This document shows positions 18,167-27,622 of a stretch of DNA of 64,000 nt, piece after piece (positions within the stretch are counted from its first letter, which is position 1; each line of letters starts with the position of its first letter). The notes beneath the pieces were generated by a model. The model searched no databases and was not told the DNA's origin. It saw nothing but the letters and a program-made list of their open reading frames with translations. The DNA lies in the NCBI GenBank assembly GCA_964393615.1, contig CAYMUR010000007.1, positions 37,448-101,447 on the forward strand, read 5' to 3'. The stretch comes from CAYMUR01 sp964393615 (GTDB taxonomy: Bacteria; Planctomycetota; Planctomycetia; Pirellulales; Pirellulaceae). A program made the translations under genes and the position numbers.

Positions 18167-18913
18167 ATGGAGCATCCAGGCACCCAAGAAAATGGCAATG
18201 CTAGGCAGCCTCTGCGCCGTCCAGTTCGATGGATCGCCCTTTTTTTAGTATGTCTTGCTGTGGTTATCGGGGTGTTACTGATGGTGGCCCAGTTTGCATC
18301 GCAACAGGAACCCGAGTTTTATCGCCAGGCGATGGAAATCCAGCCAGCATTGCAGGCGGAGGAGGGAGATTGTTTGGAGCGAGAGGTGCTGGAATTTAAA
18401 AACAGCACCCGCCATGAAGGAATGTGGGAGGCGACGTTCACAGCGCAACAGATTAATGGATGGTTGGCCACTGATCTGGAAGAAAAGTTTCCTGGAGTCG
18501 TTCCACCACAGTTTCAGAATCCTCGGATAGCTATTGCTCCAGACTTTATTTGTTTGGCGTGTTGGTACAAAGATCCACCGACGAATACAATTCTTTCTCT
18601 AGATGTGGATGTTCATATGACAGAGACTCCCAATGTGGTGGCAATTCGTATTCATGCAGCACGTGCCGGGGTGATTCCTGTTCCGCTAGGCCAAGTACTG
18701 AATACCATCAGCTATTTTGCCGGACGAGCTGAGATTGAATTGAGTTGGGCTAACATGAAGGCTGATCCAGTTGCCCTGATGACGATTCCTGGACACCGTA
18801 AAGATCTAGAGCACCTGCTTCATTTAGAAATATTGGAATTGCGTGAAGGCGAAATCTATCTATCGGGTCGTACTGTAGCCGATGAGAAAGAAAGGATATC
18901 ACCTGCCTCATGA
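18167..18913 (+). CDS. single-pass membrane-anchored protein of unknown function
   Basis: About 248 residues from the ATG at 18167; the longer frame from 18038 overlaps tyrS and is unlikely. A basic N-terminus is followed by one transmembrane helix (about residues 22-43, WIALFLVCLAVVIGVLLMV). The rest (about 45-248) would be periplasmic: an FTAQQINGWLATDL motif, alternating beta strands and a SYFAGRAEIELSW segment. Planctomycete genomes often carry proteins of this type; I do not recognise a functional name. It starts 76 bases after tyrS and may be cotranscribed with it. Confidence 0.75.
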   Translation: MEHPGTQENGNARQPLRRPVRWIALFLVCLAVVIGVLLMVAQFASQQEPEFYRQAMEIQPALQAEEGDCLEREVLEFKNSTRHEGMWEATFTAQQINGWLATDLEEKFPGVVPPQFQNPRIAIAPDFICLACWYKDPPTNTILSLDVDVHMTETPNVVAIRIHAARAGVIPVPLGQVLNTISYFAGRAEIELSWANMKADPVALMTIPGHRKDLEHLLHLEILELREGEIYLSGRTVADEKERISPAS

Positions 18914-18984
18914 TGCATGGCAGACAAGCGTGTTACATGTTGTCGAATCAGACGATGACATTACTAACAAAAATGAAAGAAGGT

Positions 18985-19353
18985 TTATCTTTCATGCTTA
19001 TCAAAATCAATTTGCCACGACGCTTGCTCAATATGTAAACACGTGATGTGGTATTGCGAACGTTGTCCGGCAAGCACAACGACGATCCGATCCTCGTCCC
19101 ACTGACAAATGTCGTAGGACCCGTAGTCCCATTGGGTTACTTTTCCGCGCCCATTAGAAACAGGTCCTTCATACACCAGGTACTCCAGACGATGGTCAGC
19201 AAGTAGCGTTGCAGGGATCGATGTTGCCGAGGCTGGCTCGGCGTCTAAGGCCCATGTTTTCAACCCGCTATCAGTTTCCAGCATCAAGTCCCAATGGAGA
19301 CCGCGGCCGTCTTGGGCCGGGAGATCATGTCTCAAGATGACATAACGGGGCAT
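18985..19353 (-). CDS. stand-alone LigD-type 3'-phosphoesterase-like protein
   Basis: A 122-residue protein matching the DNA ligase D phosphoesterase domain at the level of motifs: YVILRHD near the start, then GLHWDLML, containing the conserved His and the His-x-Asp pair, an EYLVYEGPVSNGRGKVTQWDYG loop, and a beta-rich end. In LigD this domain removes 3'-phosphate and ribonucleotide ends during end joining. Here it is a single domain with no polymerase or ligase part and no Ku gene nearby. Short homologues are common in planctomycetes; whether they are active in repair is not established. It lies between two unrelated genes, converging with the membrane protein gene. Confidence 0.75.
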   Translation of the reverse strand: MPRYVILRHDLPAQDGRGLHWDLMLETDSGLKTWALDAEPASATSIPATLLADHRLEYLVYEGPVSNGRGKVTQWDYGSYDICQWDEDRIVVVLAGQRSQYHITCLHIEQASWQIDFDKHER

Positions 19354-19440
19354 GCTTTTAATCGGACAGTATCGACCAAGAAAGATGGACGGCAGTGATC
19401 AACGTGACTGTAACGCAAACGGAGTCGAAATGAGAGTGAC

Positions 19441-22173
19441 CTATTTGGCCAAAATGGTTGTTTCTTCTTTGACCAATATGGGAGTTTGGGTTCCTGAACT
19501 TTCCAGCGTGACTAGAAGATTTGACTGTCCCGCTTGGGCGGCGGTAACTTCCAGACGAAGTAGGATATCATCACCTGGCCGTAGTTCGGTGACCGGTTCC
19601 GTTGCGTAGAGGCTGGTACCAGCGACCGATTCGAGCCGATGCAACGGCAAATTTGCCTTTTCCAGGTTAAGATTTGCGGGGAACTGCAATCGCAGTTGTA
19701 CGTTTTGGTCGCAGGTATTGGTCTGGTTGACAACATGTACGAGGTAGAGCATTCGCCGGTCTTGTCGTATGGGATCATTCAGGTCGGTAACGGTCAGTTG
19801 GAGACCTGTCACATTCCTCAATGCAGGGCGATCTGGTTGGTGCAATTCAGGCAATAAAGGAGGTGGTTGCGGAAGGTCAAGGGGCGCAGCAATTATTGTT
19901 GAGGGTTTACGTAGTTTGGAATCTGCGGATGACAAAGAGTCCTTTACCAAATGTTTGCTAATATCCAGCGTCAGAGGCACCAGTTTGTCCTGAGGATCTT
20001 TGTCACCCACGCTGTATAACTCCAAGCATACTTCGTCCGTTACCGTGATCGACGGTTCAGTACAAGTTACCGTCACCTGGGTGCAGACAGATTTTCCAGG
20101 AGAGTTGCAACGGTACCGTACCGTGCGGGTTGTGTACTGGCCTGGTTCGAGTCGGTCGATCGGCCAGGTCAAAAATCCTTGTTGTCGTTGGAAGCCGTCG
20201 CTTGCTTGGACGGCTTGCAGGTTTGTGGGAAACTGATCCATGACACGGATATCGACCAGCGGGACATTGCCGTTATTTTCGATCTGCACCACGAACTCGC
20301 CTTCCTGACCGACCTGCAATGACTGGGGACCGGCTTTTGTGACGAGCAGCGCATGACCAGAGGCTTTGCGTCCTGGATCTTGTTGTGGATTACCCACTAC
20401 ATTCAGGCAAATTCGTTTGGCGGTTGCGTGGCCTCCAGCGGCCTTCAGTTCTAGTTGGTGGCAGATAGTTCCAGGCTGGGTAACAGTGAGCGTGACGGCA
20501 AATGGGATTTCACCGCCTGGCTCCAGGTTTCCCAGTTCACGAACAATAGGGCTTTCTGCTTCAGCATGAACAAAACCTGTATCCAAGACGTCACGTACAA
20601 TGACATTCGTCAGAGGCTGGCTACCAACGTTGCGAGCGATGATCCGAAACTGAACCTGATCGCCAACACGGGCAGATTCCGGGCCACTAATCTGAAGCTC
20701 AAGAGCGGTTGGCATCACCCGAGCGACAAGGTGTTCTTTGGCGGCAGCACCATTACTGGCTCGGGCCTGTAAGTGATGTTGATATTTGCCCGTACGGTCT
20801 GCACGGCAGTTAAACTCGATGACCTGGCTTCTGCCGCTAGGTAGTGCACCCAAGGTCCATTGAACACGGTCTCCGAAAACCTGTGCTGGGGGATCACTGT
20901 TAAGAAAGCTCACTCCAGTGGGAATGATATCGCTAACAATGACACCGTTGGCGACAGAATTACCAGTATTTGTGACATCCACACGTATTGTCATTGTGGA
21001 GTCGACGTCAAATTGGTCTGGACCAGTAACTCGAAGCGCGAGCGCTGGCATATCCCATCGGACTAACGTCTCTCCCTGGCCAAGTAAAACGCGCGAATTC
21101 TTCCACTGGGTCGATGTTGGCTGGATGACTTGCACGGCAACTTGCGTTTCTCCCGGCTCCCGGTTTTGTGAGATGATCTGGACGCGTGCAACACCTTGCC
21201 GGTCGGTGGGTATTTCAACGATGCGCTGCTTTGTCAGATCGAAGTGGGCAGCTGCACCGGAAATGATTTCATAACGGACGATCTTTCCGGCAGCCGGCGT
21301 GTTATCGGAGGCGCGCCATACTGTAGTCGACAATTCAACTGATTTTTCAGGATGACTGGTCATCGCTGCCGGAAACGCCCACTGGGCATCGACCCATTGG
21401 ATGGTGGCAGTTTGTTGGACCGTGGTTTCAGCATTTGTCCCATTTGCGGACGCGATGACTTGGCTTAGCCCTTCTTGGCGTGAAGTAAGCGAAAGCCAGG
21501 CCTCCCCGGCTCGCAGATTACGGTTCGCCGAAGGTTGGGCCACGCTAGCAGTACGGCCTAGTGCATAACAATGGGTCAAGTGGCGTGACTTTTTTGGAAA
21601 CGACAGGCGTCGATCGAAGTGCCCTTCTTCGTTGACGGCGACAAATCGTCCAACGCTGTCTTTGGAAAGGATCCATTCAATAGGTTGCCCGGCAAGTCGT
21701 GCACGGTCCGTGTCATGGAGGCTTGCATGTAACCAAACTGGTTTGCCGACTAGGGCGATGATGTGATCGGGCGTAAGCACCAATTCTGCCGGCGTGACAC
21801 GGGATGCTCGTGATGGTAGCTTGGGTTGAAAAAATCTGGTCGGCGCTGTTGCCAAAGGACTGAAGGAAATGGGTGTTGTCGAAGTTGTTGGTAACGGTAT
21901 TGTTTTGCTGGCTGGCGCATTCGCAAGTACCCCTGGTGGACAAAGGGCAGGGTCAGGTGGCGTGCGATAGGCCGGACCGGAAGACCGCGAAAATCTCTTC
22001 CAAGATAAGCTGGGCTCGAGCGTGGTGTGGGCTGGCGCTGGCAGAAAAAAACGTTGGCCGCTGGGATCGATGCGGGGTAACCGGAATCCTGTACAGCCAG
22101 AGAGAACCACGGTCCCCAATAACGCCAGCAACAGCCAACGAAGATTATTCGTTATGCCAAAGTTTTGCTGCAT
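19441..22173 (-). CDS. large DUF11-repeat surface lipoprotein
   Basis: About 910 residues from the ATG at 22173; a longer frame reaches 22263 but the lipoprotein signal (LLLALLGTVVLSGC) fits the shorter form. After the lipidated cysteine come a Pro/Thr-rich stretch, an Ig-like region (about 130-360), and at least three DUF11-type repeats (about 375-480, 490-600, 615-720) with recurring phrases such as VTNTGNSVANGVIVSD, ARNVGSQPLTNVIVRD and IENNGNVPLVDIRVMD. A fourth, weaker repeat ends the protein. DUF11 repeats form beta-sandwich domains in cell-wall and envelope proteins (chlamydial OmcB type). It is probably anchored in the outer membrane or envelope as a structural or adhesive protein. 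The role is inferred from the repeats only. Confidence 0.85.
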   Translation of the reverse strand: MQQNFGITNNLRWLLLALLGTVVLSGCTGFRLPRIDPSGQRFFLPAPAHTTLEPSLSWKRFSRSSGPAYRTPPDPALCPPGVLANAPASKTIPLPTTSTTPISFSPLATAPTRFFQPKLPSRASRVTPAELVLTPDHIIALVGKPVWLHASLHDTDRARLAGQPIEWILSKDSVGRFVAVNEEGHFDRRLSFPKKSRHLTHCYALGRTASVAQPSANRNLRAGEAWLSLTSRQEGLSQVIASANGTNAETTVQQTATIQWVDAQWAFPAAMTSHPEKSVELSTTVWRASDNTPAAGKIVRYEIISGAAAHFDLTKQRIVEIPTDRQGVARVQIISQNREPGETQVAVQVIQPTSTQWKNSRVLLGQGETLVRWDMPALALRVTGPDQFDVDSTMTIRVDVTNTGNSVANGVIVSDIIPTGVSFLNSDPPAQVFGDRVQWTLGALPSGRSQVIEFNCRADRTGKYQHHLQARASNGAAAKEHLVARVMPTALELQISGPESARVGDQVQFRIIARNVGSQPLTNVIVRDVLDTGFVHAEAESPIVRELGNLEPGGEIPFAVTLTVTQPGTICHQLELKAAGGHATAKRICLNVVGNPQQDPGRKASGHALLVTKAGPQSLQVGQEGEFVVQIENNGNVPLVDIRVMDQFPTNLQAVQASDGFQRQQGFLTWPIDRLEPGQYTTRTVRYRCNSPGKSVCTQVTVTCTEPSITVTDEVCLELYSVGDKDPQDKLVPLTLDISKHLVKDSLSSADSKLRKPSTIIAAPLDLPQPPPLLPELHQPDRPALRNVTGLQLTVTDLNDPIRQDRRMLYLVHVVNQTNTCDQNVQLRLQFPANLNLEKANLPLHRLESVAGTSLYATEPVTELRPGDDILLRLEVTAAQAGQSNLLVTLESSGTQTPILVKEETTILAK

Positions 22174-22655
22174 GACGACCGTGCCTTGCATTTCTGTGGG
22201 GTTCACGGCGTCCTTCTTGGCCCGCCCCATGGCAAACCTTAGTAGAAGCCGCCGTGATTCCATTTGTACCGAGATACCTATCCGACGCCAGAATAGAATC
22301 TATGTCAACATCAAGAACGTACCATGTAAACATAGGTGGCGTTGCATTTTTGCATCGTGGGATGGTGAAAAAAATAACCAAACTCTTAAGTTTGCACCAA
22401 ATTTAACACTTGCATGGCCTGTAAGGTTACGCGAAGATGAGGGAGTATCCCATGCTAGCAGTGATCTTATGGCGCCGGCTTGACGCCTGTGTGAGGCAAA
22501 TTCACTTGACCTGACAAGGGTCCTCGTTTCCACAGGTGGCCAGAGGGTGACAAAAGATTTTCTCCCCAGATCAAAAAAGAAACAAATTGAAGTATTATAT
22601 TCGTTTGTAATGCCAGGAGTTTGATACTTTTCAGAAGGATCAAGGACCATTCAGT
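22174..22655. other. divergent intergenic region
   Basis: About 480 bases between the divergent DUF11 lipoprotein gene and the next plus-strand gene. It should contain both promoters; an AT-rich segment around 22585-22620 precedes the plus-strand gene. The lipoprotein frame is open up to 22263, so part of this stretch may be its N-terminal extension. No RNA gene was recognised. Confidence 0.45.
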
Positions 22656-24869
22656 ATGACAGGATTGATAAGGGTCAAGCTATTCTTTGTCTTGGGGCTG
22701 ATAACCGTGGTCAGCTGGCTGCCAGCCGATACGGTTTTGACAGATTCGGGCGACCAGGTGGAAGCTGCGCTGGATGTCATGAAGCAGTGGCTTGGTGAGA
22801 ATGAATCAGGCGAAGCATTGCATGGATCCTTACGGATTGAAGCATTGGAACAGCAATTGCAAAAAGGCGATAACGCCGATGCGGCTGTCGTGAGGGCCAT
22901 TCTCAATTTATTTTCCAGTGATGAATCCATACCACAAAGCGCCCCCTTCGTGACAGTGCGTCATGCCTTGGAACAATGGCTACCGACTCTTTCTTATCCA
23001 AAACGGGATGAGTTACCCAATTTGCTGCGCGCAGCCAAATCTGACTTTAGTCCGGTTGATCCGGCGCAGTTGGGTAAGACGCGCCAACAGCTTGAGACGA
23101 ATTTAACCAAACTGGACCGATTTTTACGTGCTGCTGGTAAAAACAAAGCAGAAGGTTGGAACCGATATCTAACCCGTGATGAACTACAGGCGGAATTAAA
23201 AAGCGACAAAGAACCGGACTTCAAGGTTCTAGAACGTGTTCAATCTCGCCTGGAGCGCAAACATGCGGGCTTGCAATTACCAGCTTTTGTGGGGGTGCGC
23301 CGATCATTGCGGGCCTATGGAGAAACACTCGTTCGTTCCAGAGAACAGTTTCAGGCGCAATTTGAGGCTACGCTTGATGGATTAGCCGATGCCCTGGAAG
23401 GGTATGAACTGGAACCGACGCATGACAATGCGACGAAGGTTGCAATGCGATTAGGTATGTTGCACCGATCGAATCAGGTACCTGATCTTGTAAAAGCGAT
23501 CCAACACTATTATGTCCGGCCAAACATGTATGTGCAATTCTCTGCAGCACTTGTCAACTTGGGATTTGAGGACACATTAGAGAAAACATCGCCCTTTGCA
23601 GAACGCTCAGCAGGAAAGCGCGTGTCGGGTCAGGCGACTACTTCCGGGCAAACATCCAGTAGACTGGTTCCCAATGCGGATTCCGGTGAAGTTCGCATCA
23701 TGTTCAGCGGATCTGTTATGGCCAAAAGTCGTACGGTAAGCGGTCCAGCGACGGTTCTTGGTTCGGGCGAGACAAAAATTGATGCATACAAACAAGTATT
23801 TTTGAATGACGGTGGATTTCGCACGGCGGCGGCAATCACAAGTTGTGTTACCAACAACACGATCGAAAATATTTTGGGCAGCCCGTCGGTTATCAACCAG
23901 GCATTGCCCCGCGCCCGTGCCGCGCTACCTCGATCTGAAACGAGAACTGCGCGACGGACGGAGGAGCGGATTTCACAGCGCTTAGATGAACAGGTCAACG
24001 AAGGGGTTGAGGAAGTCAATCGTCGTTACGATCAGCTATACCAAAGGCCACTAATGCGCCGAGATGATAGTCCAGCCCGACTCTATTTTCGTTCGGATGA
24101 GCATTATTTGTTTGCACGGACGGCCCAAGCAGGCGACTTTCAAATAGCTGCTAATGATCATCCACCTGAGCTGAGCAGGGACCACGATTTGGCACTCCGC
24201 ATGCATCAAAGTTTTCTCAATAACTATGTGGAAGCAGTATTTGGCGGGACGACATTGGTTGATACGGATGCGGCCAATTTAGCAGAAGAACTTATTGAAC
24301 GAATTCCAAAAAGACTGCGGATCACCAAAGAGTCAGAGCGTTGGTCTATCAAGTTTGCCCGTCGAAAACCGTTAACAGTCGTTTTTAACAATAATGGATA
24401 TATGGTAACGGTACGGGGCAGGCAGTTTACGGCAGCGAAGCGGCGAATTGGTGCCATGCATGTCACGGCAAAATATCAATATGAGGTAACTCCAGACGGC
24501 CCGCGAAGAAAACGAATAGGATCCTTAGAAGTGACACCGGCCAACTTCGCTACACGACAAAAAAAGATACTTTCGACTGTGGAAACAGCGGGAAAAGCTG
24601 TCCTTGAACGGCGATTTGAGGAATTGTTTCCGGCCGTCATCGAGCCCGAAGGATTGCAATTGCCGGGTCGCTGGGAAAAAGCAGGCAAGCTTGTGATGCA
24701 GGAGTTATCCTCTCAAAATGGCTGGCTTGTGACTGGCTGGCGGCTGGCAAGCCCCGTGGCTGGCGAGTCCGCCTCTGAGTCACCCGACAACAAATCCGTT
24801 ACACGGAACACAAGTCCTCGAGAAAAATTGACGATGCATCCCTTGAGGACGGACCTTATCATTCAATAA
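22656..24869 (+). CDS. secreted protein of unknown function, planctomycete-conserved type
   Basis: A 737-residue protein; AAGGA lies about 15 bases before the ATG. Residues 1-24 are a signal peptide. The first third is helical (about 30-270) with several charged heptad-like runs, the middle holds short beta segments (GEVRIMFSGSVMAKSR, about 345-360), and an Arg-rich helical stretch covers about 425-460. The last 200 residues alternate strands and include VVFNNNGYMVTVRGRQF and a KYQYEVTPDGPRRKR segment. No catalytic motif is visible. It is periplasmic or surface-located if the signal is used. Two further unknown genes follow on the same strand. Confidence 0.75.
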   Translation: MTGLIRVKLFFVLGLITVVSWLPADTVLTDSGDQVEAALDVMKQWLGENESGEALHGSLRIEALEQQLQKGDNADAAVVRAILNLFSSDESIPQSAPFVTVRHALEQWLPTLSYPKRDELPNLLRAAKSDFSPVDPAQLGKTRQQLETNLTKLDRFLRAAGKNKAEGWNRYLTRDELQAELKSDKEPDFKVLERVQSRLERKHAGLQLPAFVGVRRSLRAYGETLVRSREQFQAQFEATLDGLADALEGYELEPTHDNATKVAMRLGMLHRSNQVPDLVKAIQHYYVRPNMYVQFSAALVNLGFEDTLEKTSPFAERSAGKRVSGQATTSGQTSSRLVPNADSGEVRIMFSGSVMAKSRTVSGPATVLGSGETKIDAYKQVFLNDGGFRTAAAITSCVTNNTIENILGSPSVINQALPRARAALPRSETRTARRTEERISQRLDEQVNEGVEEVNRRYDQLYQRPLMRRDDSPARLYFRSDEHYLFARTAQAGDFQIAANDHPPELSRDHDLALRMHQSFLNNYVEAVFGGTTLVDTDAANLAEELIERIPKRLRITKESERWSIKFARRKPLTVVFNNNGYMVTVRGRQFTAAKRRIGAMHVTAKYQYEVTPDGPRRKRIGSLEVTPANFATRQKKILSTVETAGKAVLERRFEELFPAVIEPEGLQLPGRWEKAGKLVMQELSSQNGWLVTGWRLASPVAGESASESPDNKSVTRNTSPREKLTMHPLRTDLIIQ

Positions 24870-24930
24870 ACGATTTGTTGTTTTACACACCCTCTCTTAC
24901 AAACCTATCGATATTTTGGTTCCAAGAAGA

Positions 24931-25410
24931 ATGGCCAACTACGTGGACGTGACTTTTGATTGTCTTCCTTTAAGAAGTATCAACCGGTTGGATATTCCAC
25001 TGGACGCTTCTCCGAAGTATCGGCAACGATGCTTGCGCATAAAATCTGCGATGGAGAAGCACGGCTCACACAACAGCTATTTTCTGTACAATGCGAGTTG
25101 TGTTTTCCATCTGACCAATGATCTTAACTGCGGCACGATTCAGTTTATTTTCGAGGGCACTCTTTTGACCGACGCGGAAGATCGCCATCCGGCAAGTTGC
25201 GATTTGGTGCTTATCGAGTTAGGCCATGAAACGTGTGAATGGCTGACTGAGCCGGTAGCGCAATGGCTTACCGATACGGTGCCCCGTAGTGTAATGGTAG
25301 AATTTGATCGCTATATTGAGGTGGGTGATTTAGATCAGACCAAGCAGCGAGTCGATACAATCAATGCGGCAAGTGATGAGTCAGGTGGATTTGTGGGGAT
25401 GTATCTTTGA
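24931..25410 (+). CDS. conserved hypothetical protein
   Basis: About 159 residues. The ATG at 24931 with AAGAAG just upstream is preferred to a TTG at 24916. The sequence begins MANYVDVTFDCLPLR and contains QRCLRIKSAMEKHGSHNSYFLYN, TIQFIFEGTLLTD, and an HETCEWLTEPVAQWL segment. It has no signal peptide or membrane helix and looks like a compact alpha/beta cytoplasmic protein. I do not recognise a family with known function. The next gene on the same strand starts about 60 bases later, so the two are probably cotranscribed. Confidence 0.7.
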   Translation: MANYVDVTFDCLPLRSINRLDIPLDASPKYRQRCLRIKSAMEKHGSHNSYFLYNASCVFHLTNDLNCGTIQFIFEGTLLTDAEDRHPASCDLVLIELGHETCEWLTEPVAQWLTDTVPRSVMVEFDRYIEVGDLDQTKQRVDTINAASDESGGFVGMYL

Positions 25411-25470
25411 TGAGAATGGAAAGTTGCCCTGAGTTGCGGTCTTGGAGTTTGGCACTTTAGCACCGGTAAG

Positions 25471-26187
25471 TTGTGCCGGTCACACGCAGGAGCCAGAAAA
25501 TTGTCTTTATTGCACCATTCAGGTGGCCAAGATAGCAAGCGGTTACTTGATTCTACCTTTTTGTTTCATTTTTCCGTGCCCTGTCTGTACATATCGCAAA
25601 CCTGGAGCGATCGTGGTATTCAGTTGCCGGAGGCTTGTCGAGTACCTTGTTTTAGTGATTTGGAAGAGGGTCCGTTGTTTGCAGACTTGCGCGCTGCCTG
25701 GAACCATGAGGGAGTCTATTTCACCGTGCGAGTCGAAGGCAAACGACAAACTCCCTGGTGCCGTGAGACACAACTCGATGAAAGCGATGGGTTGCATGTA
25801 TGGATCGACACGCGCAATACCCACAATGTACACCGGGCGAGCCGTTTCTGTCATCGTTTTGCCTTTTTGCCAGCGGGCAGTGGACGCTTGTTAGATCTTC
25901 CCGTGGCGGACCAAATGTTGATTAACAGGGCACGCGAAAATGCCAAGCCTATTCGGCCAGACATTATGGGTGTTCGGAGCGAGAAGCGAGTGGATGGTTA
26001 TATTTTAGAGTGTTGTGTTCCAAAGGCTGCCTTGACAGGTTATGAGCCCGACGATCATTCCAGGCTAGGATTCACTTATGCAGTGATTGATCGAGAACTC
26101 GGATGGCAAACATTTACCGTCAGCGACCAATTTCGTTTTCAAGAAGACCCAAGCTTGTGGGGATCGCTAGAACTTGTTCGTGAATAG
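25471..26187 (+). CDS. DOMON/CBM9-like fold protein
   Basis: Up to 238 residues from a TTG at 25471; the true start is uncertain because no ATG with a good ribosome binding site precedes the conserved part, which begins near RLLDSTFLFHFSVPC. The body has features of the DOMON/CBM9-like beta sandwich: FADLRAAWNHEGVYFTVRVEGK, ESDGLHVWIDTRNTHNVHRASRF and LGFTYAVIDRELGWQTF. This fold binds sugars or heme in other proteins. No signal peptide is visible, so it may be cytoplasmic. Highly conserved planctomycete proteins of this kind have no assigned function. It follows the 24931-25410 gene closely. Confidence 0.7.
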   Translation: MCRSHAGARKLSLLHHSGGQDSKRLLDSTFLFHFSVPCLYISQTWSDRGIQLPEACRVPCFSDLEEGPLFADLRAAWNHEGVYFTVRVEGKRQTPWCRETQLDESDGLHVWIDTRNTHNVHRASRFCHRFAFLPAGSGRLLDLPVADQMLINRARENAKPIRPDIMGVRSEKRVDGYILECCVPKAALTGYEPDDHSRLGFTYAVIDRELGWQTFTVSDQFRFQEDPSLWGSLELVRE

Positions 26188-26510
26188 AGAAGCAACACGG
26201 CGCCGAATGGATTTGCTACCTCTTTTCTCGCAGTATCAACTGTAAATAGTTGGTTTGAAAGCTAGCATGCTTCCGGTATTGTCGCCAGCTATTTTGGCGA
26301 CTACGATAGGCAGCCTTGGTACCCAAAAATAAGTGCCGAATAGGTGTGCATTCCAATGAACCTTAATCCGTTTTTGGATTGCTCAAGAAAACGGCGATAA
26401 GAAATTGCTCAATACCAGGAAGCGAACTGTGACAACCTCAATAATACGGTTTGTGACATTGAGGCATCTAACAGCGCGACTGATAAGTTTTCGGAAAGGA
26501 ATCCAGTACC
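26188..26510. other. intergenic region upstream of lpxD
   Basis: About 320 bases with one perfect inverted repeat (26281-26301) and no gene. It should carry the lpxD promoter. AAGGA near 26497 is the probable lpxD ribosome binding site. Confidence 0.5.
26281..26301 (+). terminator. possible terminator-like hairpin
   Basis: GTCGCCA and TGGCGAC form a perfect seven-pair stem around a seven-base loop (GCTATTT), about 95 bases after the DOMON-like gene. The loop side is T-rich but no T run follows the stem, so an intrinsic terminator is only one possibility. Confidence 0.3.
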
Positions 26511-27566
26511 ATGCAGAAAACGCTTGCTGAGCTGGCCGAGTGTGTGCAGGGAGAATTGCACGGCGATCCAATGATTACCATCTCAGGCGTCGCGACGATC
26601 CCTTGTGCTCGCAATGGTGATATCACGTTTGCCGAAAACGAACAATATCTTGACCATCTGAATCGTTCTCAGGCTGGTGCTGCGATTGTTCCCTCGAACA
26701 TTCGTCCATCAAGCATTGCCCATATTGTTGTTGACGATGTTCGTGCCAGTATGGATCAGGTGGCAACGCTGTTTCGTGCTCCGCCGGAACGATCTCCTGT
26801 CGGGATCAGTAGCGCATCCCATGTCAGTTCAAATGCCCGTATCGCTGAACAAGTCGACATTCATCCAGGTGCAGTCATTGACGATGACGTTGAAATCGGT
26901 CGTGGATCAATCGTTCATTCTGGTGTGCATGTTTTTTCGGGTAGTCGCGTGGCAGAAGATGTGATCTTAATGCCGAATGTTATTATTTATGAGCACACCG
27001 TGATTGGCCCACGCGTGGTGATTCATAGTGGATCCGTTATCGGTGCTTATGGCTTCGGCTACGATCTCGTTAACGGCAAGCATATACGGGCCGCCCAATT
27101 TGGTTACGTTGAGATCGAAGCAGATGTTGAAATCGGTGCCTGTACCACGATTGACCGCGGATCCTATGATGCGACAGTTATTGGTACAGGGACAAAAATA
27201 GATAATCAAGTAATGATTGCGCACAATTGCCGAATCGGTCGACACAATATCATTTGTTCACAAGTCGGCTTGGCGGGCAGCGTTACCACGGGTGATTACT
27301 GTGTCTTCGCAGGACAAGTTGGCGTCCGAGATCATGTTAGCATTGGCCACCGAGCGACGTTAGCTGCGAAAGCGGGTGTCATCTCTGATGTTCCGGATGA
27401 TGCGGTTTTCATTGGTATTCCTGCGTCTCATGCCAAGGAGCAGCGTCAGATTGTAGTGACACAGACTCGGCTCCCAGCGATGCGAAAGCAATTGAAACAA
27501 CTTCAACGTGATGTCGACGCTATCCAGAGCCAGCTTGGCGCAGAATCGTGCAGTGATGCAGCATAA
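26511..27566 (+). CDS. lpxD: UDP-3-O-acylglucosamine N-acyltransferase
   Basis: A 351-residue enzyme that adds the N-linked acyl chain to UDP-3-O-acylglucosamine, the third step of lipid A synthesis. An N-terminal uridine-binding LpxD domain (residues 1-95, ISGVATIPCARNGDITF) precedes a left-handed beta helix of hexapeptide repeats (about 100-320). The catalytic histidine is H238 in the QVMIAHNCRIG segment. GAYGFGYD and TTIDRGSYDATVIG are characteristic LpxD loops. The C-terminal 35 residues form a helix of the KQLKQLQRDVDAIQ type. Acts in the cytoplasm at the inner membrane. lpxI follows after 56 bases. Confidence 0.95.
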   Translation: MQKTLAELAECVQGELHGDPMITISGVATIPCARNGDITFAENEQYLDHLNRSQAGAAIVPSNIRPSSIAHIVVDDVRASMDQVATLFRAPPERSPVGISSASHVSSNARIAEQVDIHPGAVIDDDVEIGRGSIVHSGVHVFSGSRVAEDVILMPNVIIYEHTVIGPRVVIHSGSVIGAYGFGYDLVNGKHIRAAQFGYVEIEADVEIGACTTIDRGSYDATVIGTGTKIDNQVMIAHNCRIGRHNIICSQVGLAGSVTTGDYCVFAGQVGVRDHVSIGHRATLAAKAGVISDVPDDAVFIGIPASHAKEQRQIVVTQTRLPAMRKQLKQLQRDVDAIQSQLGAESCSDAA

Positions 27567-27622
27567 GAGCACGGGATAGTAAACAATCAGAATGGTTACC
27601 AAAGGGGACAGCGTCCAGACCG

